Assembly: GCA_021151825.1 (NCBI GenBank)
Contig: JAGKWQ010000022.1
Span: forward strand, 1-15,494
Direction: 5' to 3'
DNA length: 15,494 nt
Source: Cellvibrionaceae bacterium
Lineage (GTDB): Bacteria > Pseudomonadota > Gammaproteobacteria > Pseudomonadales > Cellvibrionaceae
The notes under the pieces are model-generated. The model worked only from the letters and a program-made list of their open reading frames with translations, was not told the origin of the DNA and searched no databases. This document shows, one piece after another, positions 7,755 through 15,397 of this stretch (its first letter is position 1; each line of letters begins with the position of its first letter). The position numbers were made by a program, and so were the translations under genes.

Positions 7755-10700
7755 TTACTCTTCTTGCTCAAGCTCGATGTTGATACCCAGAGAACGGATT
7801 TCCTTGACCAATACGTTGAAGGATTCGGGCATGCCCGGCTCCATACGATGGTCGCCATCCACGATGTTTTTATACATCTTGGTACGACCCGCAACGTCAT
7901 CCGACTTAACAGTAAGCATTTCTTGCAAGGTGTAAGCGGCGCCGTATGCTTCCAGCGCCCACACTTCCATCTCACCGAAGCGCTGACCACCAAACTGCGC
8001 TTTACCACCCAATGGCTGCTGGGTAACCAGACTATACGAACCAGTTGAACGGGCGTGCATCTTGTCGTCAACCAGATGGTTCAACTTCAACATGTACATG
8101 TAGCCAACGGTTACCGGGCGAGTGAACTGGTCACCGGTACGTCCATCATAAAGAATGGTTTGACCTGAATCAGACAAGCCAGCCAGACGCAACAGGGCTT
8201 TGATTTCATGCTCTTTCGCACCATCAAATACCGGCGTTGCCATTGGTACACCGTCAATCAGGTTTTTGGCCAGATCAAGAATTTCTTTGTCAGAGAATGA
8301 CGCCAGATCTTCTTTCGCAGCAACATCACCGGTTTTGTTGTAAATGTCTTCAAGGAATGCGCGAACATCAGCAATCGCTTTTTGCTCTTGCACCAGCTTG
8401 TTGATCTTCACACCCAAACCTTTCGCGGCCATACCCAGGTGCATTTCCAACACCTGACCCACGTTCATACGTGAAGGTACGCCGAGCGGGTTGAGGACGA
8501 TATCAACCGTCTCGCCATTTTCGTCGTAAGGCATATCTTCGATCGGCATAATGACCGAGATAACCCCTTTGTTACCGTGACGACCTGCCATCTTGTCGCC
8601 GGGCTGGATACGACGCTTGATAGCCAAATAAACTTTAACAATTTTGAGAACGCCAGGAGCCAGGTCATCACCAGTGGACAACTTGCGCTTCTTGTCTTCG
8701 AAACGTTCATCAAGAATCTTGCGACGCTCAGCTAATTGCTCTTCTGCACGATCAATTTGCTCGTTCAATGCTTCTTCGTTCATGCGAAGCTTGAACCATT
8801 GGTCTTTTTCCAGACCATTCAGGATATCGTGAGTCATGGCTTCACCTTTCTTCACGTTCTTTCCTGATGCAACAATTTGACCTACCAATGCTGAACGCAA
8901 ACGCTCGAAAGTCGCCGTTTCAACGATACGGTACTCTTCGTTGAGATCTTTACGCACTTCATCCAATTGCGCTTTTTCAATTTCCAGGCTGCGTTGATCT
9001 TTTTCCAGACCATCACGGGTAAATACCTGAACGTCGATAACCGTACCCTTGGTGCTTGAAGGCACACGCAAGGAAGTGTCTTTAACATCAGAGGCTTTTT
9101 CACCGAAGATGGCGCGCAGCAGTTTTTCTTCCGGTGTCAATTGGGTTTCGCCTTTTGGCGTCACCTTACCAACCAGAATATCGCCGCCAACTACTTCCGC
9201 ACCGATGTAAACAATACCGGACTCATCCAGTTTGCTCAGGGCGCTTTCACCCACGTTTGGAATATCGGCGGTGATTTCTTCACTACCCAACTTGGTATCG
9301 CGTGCGATACAGGTTAATTCCTGAATGTGGATAGTCGTAAAGCGATCTTCTTGTACAACACGCTCGGAAACCAGAATCGAGTCTTCGAAGTTGTAACCGT
9401 TCCACGGCATAAACGCGATACGCATGTTTTGGCCAAGCGCCAATTCACCCATATCAACAGATGGGCCGTCAGCCAGAATGTCACCGCGAGAAACCACATC
9501 CCCCATGCTTACGATTGGACGTTGGTTAATACAGGTATTTTGGTTAGAACGGGTGTATTTGATCAGGTTGTAAATATCCACACCGGCATCGCCAGCTTGT
9601 ACTTCTGCATCGTGAACTTTTACAACGATGCGACCAGCATCAACACTATCAATCACACCACCGCGTTTGGCAACGACACACACACCTGAGTCAGCAGCAA
9701 CATTGCGCTCCATGCCCGTACCAACCAGAGGCTTTTGCGAACGCAGGGTTGGAACAGCTTGACGCTGCATGTTTGATCCCATCAAGGCACGGTTCGCATC
9801 GTCGTGCTCAAGGAATGGAATCAATGAAGCTGCAACAGACACAACCTGACGCGCAGATACGTCCATATACTGAACTTCAGCTGCTGGCTTAAGCGCAAAT
9901 TCGTTCATGTGACGAACGGATACCAGCTCTTCCGTCAGATTGCCATTGTCATCCAGTGTCGCCGATGCTTGCGCAATAACATATTCAGATTCGTTAATTG
10001 CTGACAGGAAATCAATTTCGTTGGTTACCTTGCCATCAATCACTTTGCGATACGGACTCTCAAGGAAACCGTAGTTGTTAGTGCGGGCATAAGTTGCCAG
10101 AGAGTTGATCAAACCAATGTTTGGACCTTCCGGAGTTTCGATTGGGCATACACGACCATAGTGAGTCGGATGTACGTCACGAACTTCAAAGCCTGCACGC
10201 TCACGAGTCAAACCACCTGGGCCAAGCGCAGAGACACGACGCTTGTGCGTGATTTCTGACAGCGGGTTATTTTGATCCATAAATTGCGACAGCTGTGAAG
10301 AACCGAAAAATTCTTTAACAGCAGCGGCAACCGGTTTCGCGTTAATCAAATCCTGTGGCATCAAGCCTTCACTTTCCGCCATGGACAAACGTTCTTTCAC
10401 TGCACGCTCAACACGCACCAAACCAACACGGAATTGGTTTTCTGCCATTTCACCGACAGAGCGAACGCGACGGTTACCCAAGTGATCGATATCATCCACA
10501 ACGCCTTTACCGTTACGGATGGAGATCAACGTCTTCATCACATCAACGATATCGTCATTGGACAAAGTACCTTCGCCAGTTTCAGCTTCGCGGCCAAGGC
10601 GGCGGTTGAACTTCATACGACCTACAGCAGATAAATCGTAACGCTCTTGCGAGAAGAACAAATTCTGGAACAGCGCTTCCGCCGATTCTTTTGTCGGTGG

Positions 10701-11840
10701 CTCGCCTGGGCGCATCATGCGGTAAATTTCTACCAGTGCTTCCAGCGCAGTGCGAGTTGGATCAACACGCAGAGTTTCAGAAATAAACGGACCACAATCC
10801 AGTTCGTTGGTATAGAGAGTCTCTACCTTCTCAACGCCGGCAGCAGCAATCTTATTCAATACGTCCGCAGTAATTTCGGTGTTGCATTCAAACAGCTGTT
10901 CACCGGTGCGAGTATCAACAATATCTTTTGCCAATGAGCGACCCAACAGATATTCCGATGGAACATCCATTTGGTTAACGTCGGCTTTTTCCAGCTGGCG
11001 AATATGGCGCGCAGTAATACGGCGACCTTCTTCAACAATAATATTGCCTTTGTCATCTTTAATATCGAATGTAGCAACGTCACCACGCAAACGTGATGGA
11101 ACTACTTCGTAACTGAATTGACCATCCTTACCCAAGGTAAAGCTGCTGGTCTCGAAGAACATGCTGAGCATTTCTTGCGAGCTGAATCCGAGTGCACGCA
11201 ACAAAATAGTTGCAGGCAATTTGCGACGGCGATCAATACGCACATACAGCAAATCTTTTGGATCAAATTCGAAGTCCAACCATGAACCACGGTAAGGAAT
11301 AATACGTGCAGAATAAAGCAGCTTGCCTGATGAGTGAGTCTTGCCTTTATCATGGTCAAAGAACACACCAGGAGAACGATGTAACTGGGAAACAATTACA
11401 CGCTCGGTACCGTTGATTACAAAAGTACCATTGTCAGTCATGAGCGGAATTTCGCCCATGTAAACTTCTTGTTCTTTAATATCTTTGATCGCTTTGTTAG
11501 ACGATTCACGATCATAAATAATCAAGCGCACTTTAACGCGCAGGGGAACAGCGTAGGTTGCACCGCGCAAAATACATTCATTTACATCAAATGCAGCTTT
11601 GCCAAGGTTGTAGCTCACATACTCGAGCGCAGCATTACCTGAGTAGCTGACAATTGGAAAAACGGAACGGAAAGCAGCGTGCAATCCCATATCATCACGC
11701 TTATTAGGCGCAGTGTCTGCCTGGGTAAACTTTCTGTAGGAATCTAACTGAATCGCCAAGAGGTAAGGTACATCCATTACATGCGGCAGTTTGCCAAAAT
11801 CCTTGCGGATACGTTTTTTCTCAGTATATGAGTAAGCCAT
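7755..11840 (-). CDS. rpoB: RNA polymerase subunit beta
   Basis: Beta forms the active-site cleft of RNA polymerase together with beta'. From ATG 11840 the product is 1361 residues, like Pseudomonas (about 1357), and begins MAYSYTEKKRIRKDFGK. GGGGA lies six bases before this ATG, so the gene keeps its own ribosome site. The rifampicin region (SSQLSQFMDQNNPLSEITHKRR, then SALGPGG) has the sensitive residues. The conserved ERAGFEVRDVHPTHYGR, GRHGNKG and the C-terminal GGQRFGEMEVWALEAYGA are all present, as is the full C-terminus ending LEQEE. The oddity is upstream: the frame is open without a stop into rplL, so a read-through product of 1494 residues is possible. Independent starts at ATG 11840 would give normal beta. 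Confidence 0.97.
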   Translation of the reverse strand: MAYSYTEKKRIRKDFGKLPHVMDVPYLLAIQLDSYRKFTQADTAPNKRDDMGLHAAFRSVFPIVSYSGNAALEYVSYNLGKAAFDVNECILRGATYAVPLRVKVRLIIYDRESSNKAIKDIKEQEVYMGEIPLMTDNGTFVINGTERVIVSQLHRSPGVFFDHDKGKTHSSGKLLYSARIIPYRGSWLDFEFDPKDLLYVRIDRRRKLPATILLRALGFSSQEMLSMFFETSSFTLGKDGQFSYEVVPSRLRGDVATFDIKDDKGNIIVEEGRRITARHIRQLEKADVNQMDVPSEYLLGRSLAKDIVDTRTGEQLFECNTEITADVLNKIAAAGVEKVETLYTNELDCGPFISETLRVDPTRTALEALVEIYRMMRPGEPPTKESAEALFQNLFFSQERYDLSAVGRMKFNRRLGREAETGEGTLSNDDIVDVMKTLISIRNGKGVVDDIDHLGNRRVRSVGEMAENQFRVGLVRVERAVKERLSMAESEGLMPQDLINAKPVAAAVKEFFGSSQLSQFMDQNNPLSEITHKRRVSALGPGGLTRERAGFEVRDVHPTHYGRVCPIETPEGPNIGLINSLATYARTNNYGFLESPYRKVIDGKVTNEIDFLSAINESEYVIAQASATLDDNGNLTEELVSVRHMNEFALKPAAEVQYMDVSARQVVSVAASLIPFLEHDDANRALMGSNMQRQAVPTLRSQKPLVGTGMERNVAADSGVCVVAKRGGVIDSVDAGRIVVKVHDAEVQAGDAGVDIYNLIKYTRSNQNTCINQRPIVSMGDVVSRGDILADGPSVDMGELALGQNMRIAFMPWNGYNFEDSILVSERVVQEDRFTTIHIQELTCIARDTKLGSEEITADIPNVGESALSKLDESGIVYIGAEVVGGDILVGKVTPKGETQLTPEEKLLRAIFGEKASDVKDTSLRVPSSTKGTVIDVQVFTRDGLEKDQRSLEIEKAQLDEVRKDLNEEYRIVETATFERLRSALVGQIVASGKNVKKGEAMTHDILNGLEKDQWFKLRMNEEALNEQIDRAEEQLAERRKILDERFEDKKRKLSTGDDLAPGVLKIVKVYLAIKRRIQPGDKMAGRHGNKGVISVIMPIEDMPYDENGETVDIVLNPLGVPSRMNVGQVLEMHLGMAAKGLGVKINKLVQEQKAIADVRAFLEDIYNKTGDVAAKEDLASFSDKEILDLAKNLIDGVPMATPVFDGAKEHEIKALLRLAGLSDSGQTILYDGRTGDQFTRPVTVGYMYMLKLNHLVDDKMHARSTGSYSLVTQQPLGGKAQFGGQRFGEMEVWALEAYGAAYTLQEMLTVKSDDVAGRTKMYKNIVDGDHRMEPGMPESFNVLVKEIRSLGINIELEQEE

Positions 11841-11891
11841 CTGTATTCCCCAGCTTGTTCGCGGATCGGGCTTGATCGCAGCCATGAAAAC
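11841..11891 (-). other. Junction linker between rplL and rpoB
   Basis: These 51 bases replace the rplL stop and the whole rplL-rpoB intergenic region, which is usually a few hundred bases in this group. In frame they read VFMAAIKPDPRTSWGIQ. The last part, GCTGGGGAATACAG, looks like the ordinary rpoB ribosome site, so this stretch is best read as the 3' end of a normal leader fused onto rplL. Bases AAGCTGG occur both at the rplL end and within the linker. Confidence 0.85.
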
Positions 11892-12239
11892 GCCAGCTTC
11901 TTCCAGTTTTGCTTTTGCAGCTTCTGCATCGGCTTTTGAAACAGCTTCTTTAACAGCTTTTGGTGCAGCTTCTACCAAGTCTTTAGCTTCTTTCAAGCCA
12001 AGGCCAGTCAGCTCACGAACAGCTTTAATTACGTTAACTTTCTTGTCACCAACAGATGACAGAATTACGTTGAATTCAGTTTGCTCTTCAACAGCAGCAG
12101 CAGCTGGGCCAGCGGCAACAGCAACGGCAGCAGCAGCGCTAACACCGAATTTTTCTTCCATTGCAGATACCAGCTCAACAACTTCTTTTACTGACAGTTC
12201 TGCGATGGCATTGATGATATCTTCTTTAGTCAGAGACAT
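11892..12239 (-). CDS. rplL: 50S ribosomal protein L7/L12, lacking its 3' end and stop, in frame with rpoB
   Basis: L7/L12 forms the mobile stalk dimers that recruit translation GTPases. The ATG at 12239 starts MSLTKEDIINAIAEL. The N-terminal dimerisation domain, the alanine-rich hinge (about residues 35-50) and the factor-binding domain (EFNVILSSVGDKKVNVIKAVR, then GLGLKEAKDLVE) are present to residue 116 (KAKLEEAG). The usual last strand of about six residues (AKVEVK type) and the stop codon are absent. The frame runs on into rpoB. A natural product would therefore be an L7/L12-beta fusion, which would tie the multi-copy stalk protein to polymerase one to one. An assembly deletion is more likely. 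The ribosome site is AGGA about nine bases upstream. Confidence 0.9.
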
Positions 12240-12258
12240 GTCTCAATTCCTATATTGG

Positions 12259-12273
12259 GAGCCTGAAGGGCTC
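12259..12273 (-). other. Small hairpin before rplL
   Basis: GAGCC pairs with GGCTC around a five-base loop in the 66-base rplJ-rplL gap. The gap in E. coli helps give L7/L12 its higher yield. No specific function can be shown here. Confidence 0.3.
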
Positions 12274-12305
12274 AATTAATCTAGATAAAGCTGCAATCGA
12301 AACGA

Positions 12306-12800
12306 TTAGGCAGCTTGCTGTTCTTTTTGCTCGGCGATGGCCGCAATAGTGCGAACCAATTTGCCAGCAGCTGCTTCTTTCATTGTACGTAGCAGGCGAG
12401 CGATAGCTTCGTCGTATGTTGGCAGAGTTGCCAGTGTAGCGACGCTTACCTTTTCACCTTCAAAAGCGGCAGCTTTTAATTCAAACTTGTCGTTTTCACG
12501 TGCGAAATCCTGCAGGATACGGGCGCCCGCACCTGGATGTTCATTCGAGAAAGCAATCAAGGTTGGACCTACGAAACTGTCAGCGAGACATTCGTAAGCT
12601 GTGCCTTGTACAGCGCGACGGGCCAATGTGTTACGGACGACTTGAATCCAAACGCCTGCTTCACGGGCCTGCTTGCGCAGAGCGGTCATTTTACCTACGG
12701 TTACGCCACGGGAATCCGCAACCACCGCAGACAACGCACTCTTAGCAGCTTCATGGACTTCAGCGACAATCGCTTTCTTACCATCAAGTCCTAGTGCCAC
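12306..12800 (-). CDS. rplJ: 50S ribosomal protein L10
   Basis: L10 anchors the L7/L12 dimers to the 23S GTPase-associated centre, and the L10-L12 complex represses its own mRNA in many bacteria. I place the start at GTG 12800-12798: AGGAG lies seven bases upstream and the product begins MALGLDGKKAIVAEVHEAAK, aligned with relatives. A longer frame from ATG 12878 runs through the leader and is not conserved. The product has 164 residues, against 165 in E. coli. The RNA-binding N-terminal domain (VTVGKMTALRKQAREAG, RNTLARRAV) is followed by the C-terminal helix (from about residue 130) that binds L12. It is intact. Confidence 0.97.
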   Translation of the reverse strand: MALGLDGKKAIVAEVHEAAKSALSAVVADSRGVTVGKMTALRKQAREAGVWIQVVRNTLARRAVQGTAYECLADSFVGPTLIAFSNEHPGAGARILQDFARENDKFELKAAAFEGEKVSVATLATLPTYDEAIARLLRTMKEAAAGKLVRTIAAIAEQKEQQAA

Positions 12801-12886
12801 GGGATTTCTCCTGTTGGGATAGACATATAATCTATCGTTGTCTTCAATCTTCTCTGCTTGATAAATTGAATTTAACAAACAGTGAA

Positions 12887-12991
12887 GACATCGTTTGGTG
12901 ATGTCATTCAGATTTATAAAATGCTGAAAAGGGTCTCACCATCTGCGTAGGCGAATTACATTAAGTCGCGGAAAAATCGTTGACACCTACG
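12887..12991 (-). promoter_or_regulatory. Probable L10 leader RNA
   Basis: CGTAGGTG (12991-12984) pairs with CGCCTACG (12953-12946) to form an 8-bp stem with one G-U pair, followed by CAGATGGTGAGACCC. A further hairpin, GACATC/GATGTC (12887-12905), follows. Position upstream of rplJ and this stem-plus-motif layout resemble the L10 leader, the mRNA site that mimics the 23S binding site of L10-L12. The pairing is seen; identity with the family is recognised by layout only, without a covariance-model test. Confidence 0.55.
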
Positions 12992-13003
12992 GTCTTTGAC
13001 AGC

Positions 13004-13033
13004 CCGCCCACTCCTTATTAAAAAAGAGGGCGG
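13004..13033 (-). other. Hairpin after rplA
   Basis: CCGCCC pairs with GGGCGG, and after one mismatch CTC pairs with GAG, around an AT-rich loop. It lies 27 bases after the rplA stop. No T-run follows on the minus strand, so it is not a classic terminator. It may protect or process the mRNA end between rplA and the L10 leader. Confidence 0.45.
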
Positions 13034-13060
13034 ACCCCAAAGTTCTTTTGCATCTGCAAA

Positions 13061-13756
13061 TTAAATTGCGAGTGATGCCTGATCAATTACCAAACCTGGG
13101 CCCATAGTGGTGCTCAGGGAAATCTTCTTCAGGTAGATACCTTTTGAAGTTGCTGGTTTGGCTCTTTTCAAATCGTTAACCAATGCTTCCAGGTTTTCTT
13201 TGATAGCCACAGTATCAAAAGAAATTTTGCCCAGACCACCATGAACGATACCGCCTTTTTCTGCGCGGAAACGAACCTGGCCTGCTTTAGCGTTTTTAAC
13301 TGCAGTTACTACATCTGGAGTCACGGTACCGGTTTTCGGGTTTGGCATAAGGCCACGAGGACCAAGCACTTGACCCAACTGACCAACTACGCGCATTGCA
13401 TCAGGGCTGGCAATAACAACATCAAAATCGTTTTTACCTGCTTTGATTTCAGCGGCCAACTCGTCCATACCAACAAATTCTGCACCCGCAGCTTTTGCTG
13501 CTTCAGCGTTTGCGCCTTGGGTGAAAACAGCTACACGAACGGATTTGCCGTTGCCGTGTGGCAGAGTAGTAGCGCCACGAACTGATTGATCAGATTTACG
13601 CGGATCAATACCCAAACTGATAGCAACATCAACAGTTTCAGCAAACTTTACATTAGAAAGTTCTTTCAACAGAGCAACAGCGTCTTCGATAGCGTATTGT
13701 TTGGTTGAATCAACTTTCTCATTAATAGCACGTTGACGTTTAGTAATTTTAGCCAT
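13061..13756 (-). CDS. rplA: 50S ribosomal protein L1
   Basis: L1 forms the L1 stalk near the E site and represses the L11 operon by binding its mRNA in E. coli. The ATG at 13756 gives MAKITKRQRAINEKVD and 231 residues, as in Pseudomonas. A frame extended to 13822 only overlaps rplK and has no support. GGAGGG lies about eight bases upstream inside the last rplK codons, and only one base separates the rplK stop from this start, so the two are probably translationally coupled. The conserved GATTLPHGNGKSVRVAVF and GPRGLMPNPKTGTVTPDV segments are present. It is intact. Confidence 0.98.
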   Translation of the reverse strand: MAKITKRQRAINEKVDSTKQYAIEDAVALLKELSNVKFAETVDVAISLGIDPRKSDQSVRGATTLPHGNGKSVRVAVFTQGANAEAAKAAGAEFVGMDELAAEIKAGKNDFDVVIASPDAMRVVGQLGQVLGPRGLMPNPKTGTVTPDVVTAVKNAKAGQVRFRAEKGGIVHGGLGKISFDTVAIKENLEALVNDLKRAKPATSKGIYLKKISLSTTMGPGLVIDQASLAI

Positions 13757-13757
13757 C

Positions 13758-14189
13758 TTATAAACCCTCCACTTCCAAACCCATTGAGCGCGCAGAGCCT
13801 GCAATGGTGCGCACTGCAGCATCCAAATCAGCAGCAGTCAAATCAGCTTGTTTGGTATTTGCAATTACTTCGAGTTGAGCACGGGTCACTTTTCCAATTT
13901 TGTTGGTATTTGGACGACCAGAACCACTGGTAATGCCTGCCGCCTTCTTTAACAAGAAGGAAGCTGGTGGAGTTTTCATCACGAATGTAAAGCTGCGGTC
14001 ACTGTATACACTGATAATCACAGGAACAGGAGATCCAACTTCCATACCCTGAGTCTGGGCATTGAATGCTTTACAGAATTCCATGATGTTCACACCATGC
14101 TGACCCAATGCTGGACCAACTGGTGGACTTGGGTTTGCTTTGCCAGCTGCAACTTGCAGCTTAACGTAAGCGGTTACTTTCTTTGCCAT
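13758..14189 (-). CDS. rplK: 50S ribosomal protein L11
   Basis: L11 binds the 23S GTPase-associated centre and is needed for RelA activation. The 143-residue product begins MAKKVTAYVKLQV. The proline-rich N-terminal segment NPSPPVGPALGQHG (about residues 19-32) is the thiostrepton-region fingerprint, and the C-terminal RNA-binding domain (KAAGITSGSGRPN onward) is complete. It ends one base before rplA. A GGGGAG ribosome site lies about nine bases before the ATG. Confidence 0.98.
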   Translation of the reverse strand: MAKKVTAYVKLQVAAGKANPSPPVGPALGQHGVNIMEFCKAFNAQTQGMEVGSPVPVIISVYSDRSFTFVMKTPPASFLLKKAAGITSGSGRPNTNKIGKVTRAQLEVIANTKQADLTAADLDAAVRTIAGSARSMGLEVEGL

Positions 14190-14334
14190 GATATTACTCC
14201 CCTATGGGTATTAGCGCCTCGGCCAGATCTTTGGCAAAATCGGACGTCTTCGGCTCCCCGCCTTGGCGATCACCAAGGACACGAAAACCCCTCTTTGCAA
14301 AAACAAAGAAGGGCATTGAAAACCTTTAGCTCTT
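14190..14334 (-). promoter_or_regulatory. nusG-rplK gap: leader with attenuator-like hairpin and possible L1 target
   Basis: A 10-bp stem with one G-U pair (14288-14297 with 14304-14313) is followed by four T, a weak intrinsic terminator or attenuator. A second stem, CCTTGG/CCAAGG (14261-14278), follows. In E. coli the promoter and L1 autoregulatory site of the L11 operon lie in this gap; I see no convincing sigma70 promoter and cannot confirm an L1 motif. Confidence 0.45.
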
Positions 14335-14868
14335 TTAAGTCTTTTCGACCTGACTAAATTCCAACTCCACCGGAGTTGAACGTCCAAAAATAAGTACGGC
14401 TACGCGCAGTTTATTTTTGTCGTAATTTACTTCCTCAACGACACCATTAAAATCATTAAATGGGCCGTCGATGACACGAACCATTTCGCCTGGCTCGAAA
14501 ATTGTTTTGGGCTTAGGCTTTTCAATGGAGTCATCAACGCGACGCAAAATTGCCTCAGCTTCTTTCTCTGTAATAGGTGCAGGCTGGTCAGCCTTGCCAC
14601 CAATAAACCCCATTACACGAGGAGTATCTTTAACCAAGTGCCATGTATCATCATTCAGCTCCATCTGAACCAATACATATCCTGGGAAAAACTTTCGTTC
14701 GCTTTTACGCTTTTGTCCGCCACGCATTTCAACAACTTCTTCGGTAGGAACGAGGATTTCCCCAAAACTTTCTTCCATACCGTAAAGTGCAACGCGATCA
14801 CGCAAAGATGCAGCTACTTTTTTTTCATAACCAGAATAGGCGTGAACCACATACCAGCGCTTAGCCAT
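14335..14868 (-). CDS. nusG: Transcription termination/antitermination factor NusG
   Basis: NusG binds the RNA polymerase clamp, aids elongation and links polymerase to Rho or to the ribosome through S10. From ATG 14868 the product is 177 residues, as in Pseudomonas, and begins MAKRWYVVHAYSGYEKKV. A frame from 15000 overlaps secE and is rejected. The NGN domain ends in KFFPGYVLVQM, DTWHLVKDTPRVMGFIGG and the KOW domain follows (FEPGEMVRVIDGPFNDFNGVVEEV). The gene starts five bases after the secE stop, and its AGGA site lies in the secE end, so coupling is likely. Confidence 0.98.
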   Translation of the reverse strand: MAKRWYVVHAYSGYEKKVAASLRDRVALYGMEESFGEILVPTEEVVEMRGGQKRKSERKFFPGYVLVQMELNDDTWHLVKDTPRVMGFIGGKADQPAPITEKEAEAILRRVDDSIEKPKPKTIFEPGEMVRVIDGPFNDFNGVVEEVNYDKNKLRVAVLIFGRSTPVELEFSQVEKT

Positions 14869-14873
14869 AATTC

Positions 14874-15242
14874 TTATCCTATGATGCTGGAGGCGATGAA
14901 ACCAAAAAAGGTATCCAACAACCATAAAATAATTGAAGCAACTATCACTACTGCGAGCACAATTAAAGTTGTTTGATTGGTTTCCTGACGTGTAGGCCAA
15001 ACCACTTTACGCAGCTCAACCAAAGCACCGCGCACAACATCAGCGATTGCACTGCCCTTTGCAGTTTGCAATGCAACAAACACTGCAATGCCGGCAAGCG
15101 CAATCAAGCCCAATGCACGATAGAGAATAGATTCAGCAGAAAAATGAGAGTTTCCAACAATGCCGGCAGCAACCACAGCAACAACCAGAAGCCATTTTAA
15201 AGCGTCCAGCCGGTAAACTTTTTCTTCAGTATTTGCAGTCAT
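14874..15242 (-). CDS. secE: Preprotein translocase subunit SecE
   Basis: SecE is the clamp subunit of the SecYEG protein-export channel in the inner membrane. The 122-residue product has three hydrophobic segments (about 17-30, 43-58 and 92-116), the gammaproteobacterial three-helix form. The signature ELRKVVWPTRQET (76-88) between helices two and three is the conserved amphipathic helix and hinge. The start ATG at 15242 has AAGG about 11 bases upstream and lies 25 bases after the tRNA-Trp gene, so it is probably made from the same transcript. It pairs with nusG in the usual secE-nusG order. Confidence 0.97.
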   Translation of the reverse strand: MTANTEEKVYRLDALKWLLVVAVVAAGIVGNSHFSAESILYRALGLIALAGIAVFVALQTAKGSAIADVVRGALVELRKVVWPTRQETNQTTLIVLAVVIVASIILWLLDTFFGFIASSIIG

Positions 15243-15267
15243 TATCGATTGAAACCTTCATGAAATT

Positions 15268-15343
15268 TGGCAGGCCAGGAGGGACTCGAACCCCCAACAC
15301 CCGGTTTTGGAGACCGGTGCTCTACCAATTGAACTACTGGCCT
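15268..15343 (-). tRNA. tRNA-Trp (anticodon CCA)
   Basis: The 76-base minus-strand sequence folds as a cloverleaf. The acceptor stem AGGCCAG pairs with CTGGCCT, G is the discriminator base and CCA is encoded. The anticodon stem CCGGT/ACCGG encloses loop CTCCAAA with anticodon CCA (15310-15308), and GGTTCGAGTCC forms the T arm. It lies between tuf and secE, as in Pseudomonas-type genomes. Confidence 0.98.
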
Positions 15344-15361
15344 AACATAAATGAAGCAGAG

Positions 15362-15388
15362 TTGTGCGATAGCATCGCTATCGCACAA
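15362..15388 (-). other. Perfect hairpin between tuf and tRNA-Trp
   Basis: TTGTGCGATAGC pairs with GCTATCGCACAA, 12 bp around a three-base loop, 9 bases after the tuf stop. No T-run follows on the minus strand, so read-through into the tRNA is expected. It may be a processing or 3' stability element. The pairing is certain; the role is inferred. Confidence 0.6.
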
Positions 15389-15397
15389 AACATCTAA

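Noticed and set aside
12801..12878. N-terminal extension of rplJ to ATG 12878
   Set aside because: The added residues come from the leader, while GTG 12800 has an AGGAG site and matches the conserved L10 start.
12912..12941. TATAAA sequence in the rplJ leader as a -10 box
   Set aside because: No acceptable -35 box lies at proper spacing, and it falls inside the likely L10 leader RNA.
12981..13001. TTGACA repeated twice on the plus strand
   Set aside because: No matching -10 box leads to a plus-strand gene; likely chance.
13757..13822. N-terminal extension of rplA to 13822
   Set aside because: It overlaps the rplK end in another frame; ATG 13756 has GGAGGG and the conserved start.
14190..14260. 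Possible sigma70 promoter (TTGCCA, 18-base spacer, TAATAC) before rplK
   Set aside because: The -10 matches consensus at only three positions, so it is not convincing.
14869..15000. N-terminal extension of nusG to 15000
   Set aside because: It overlaps secE, and the conserved start MAKRWYVVHAYSG is at 14868.
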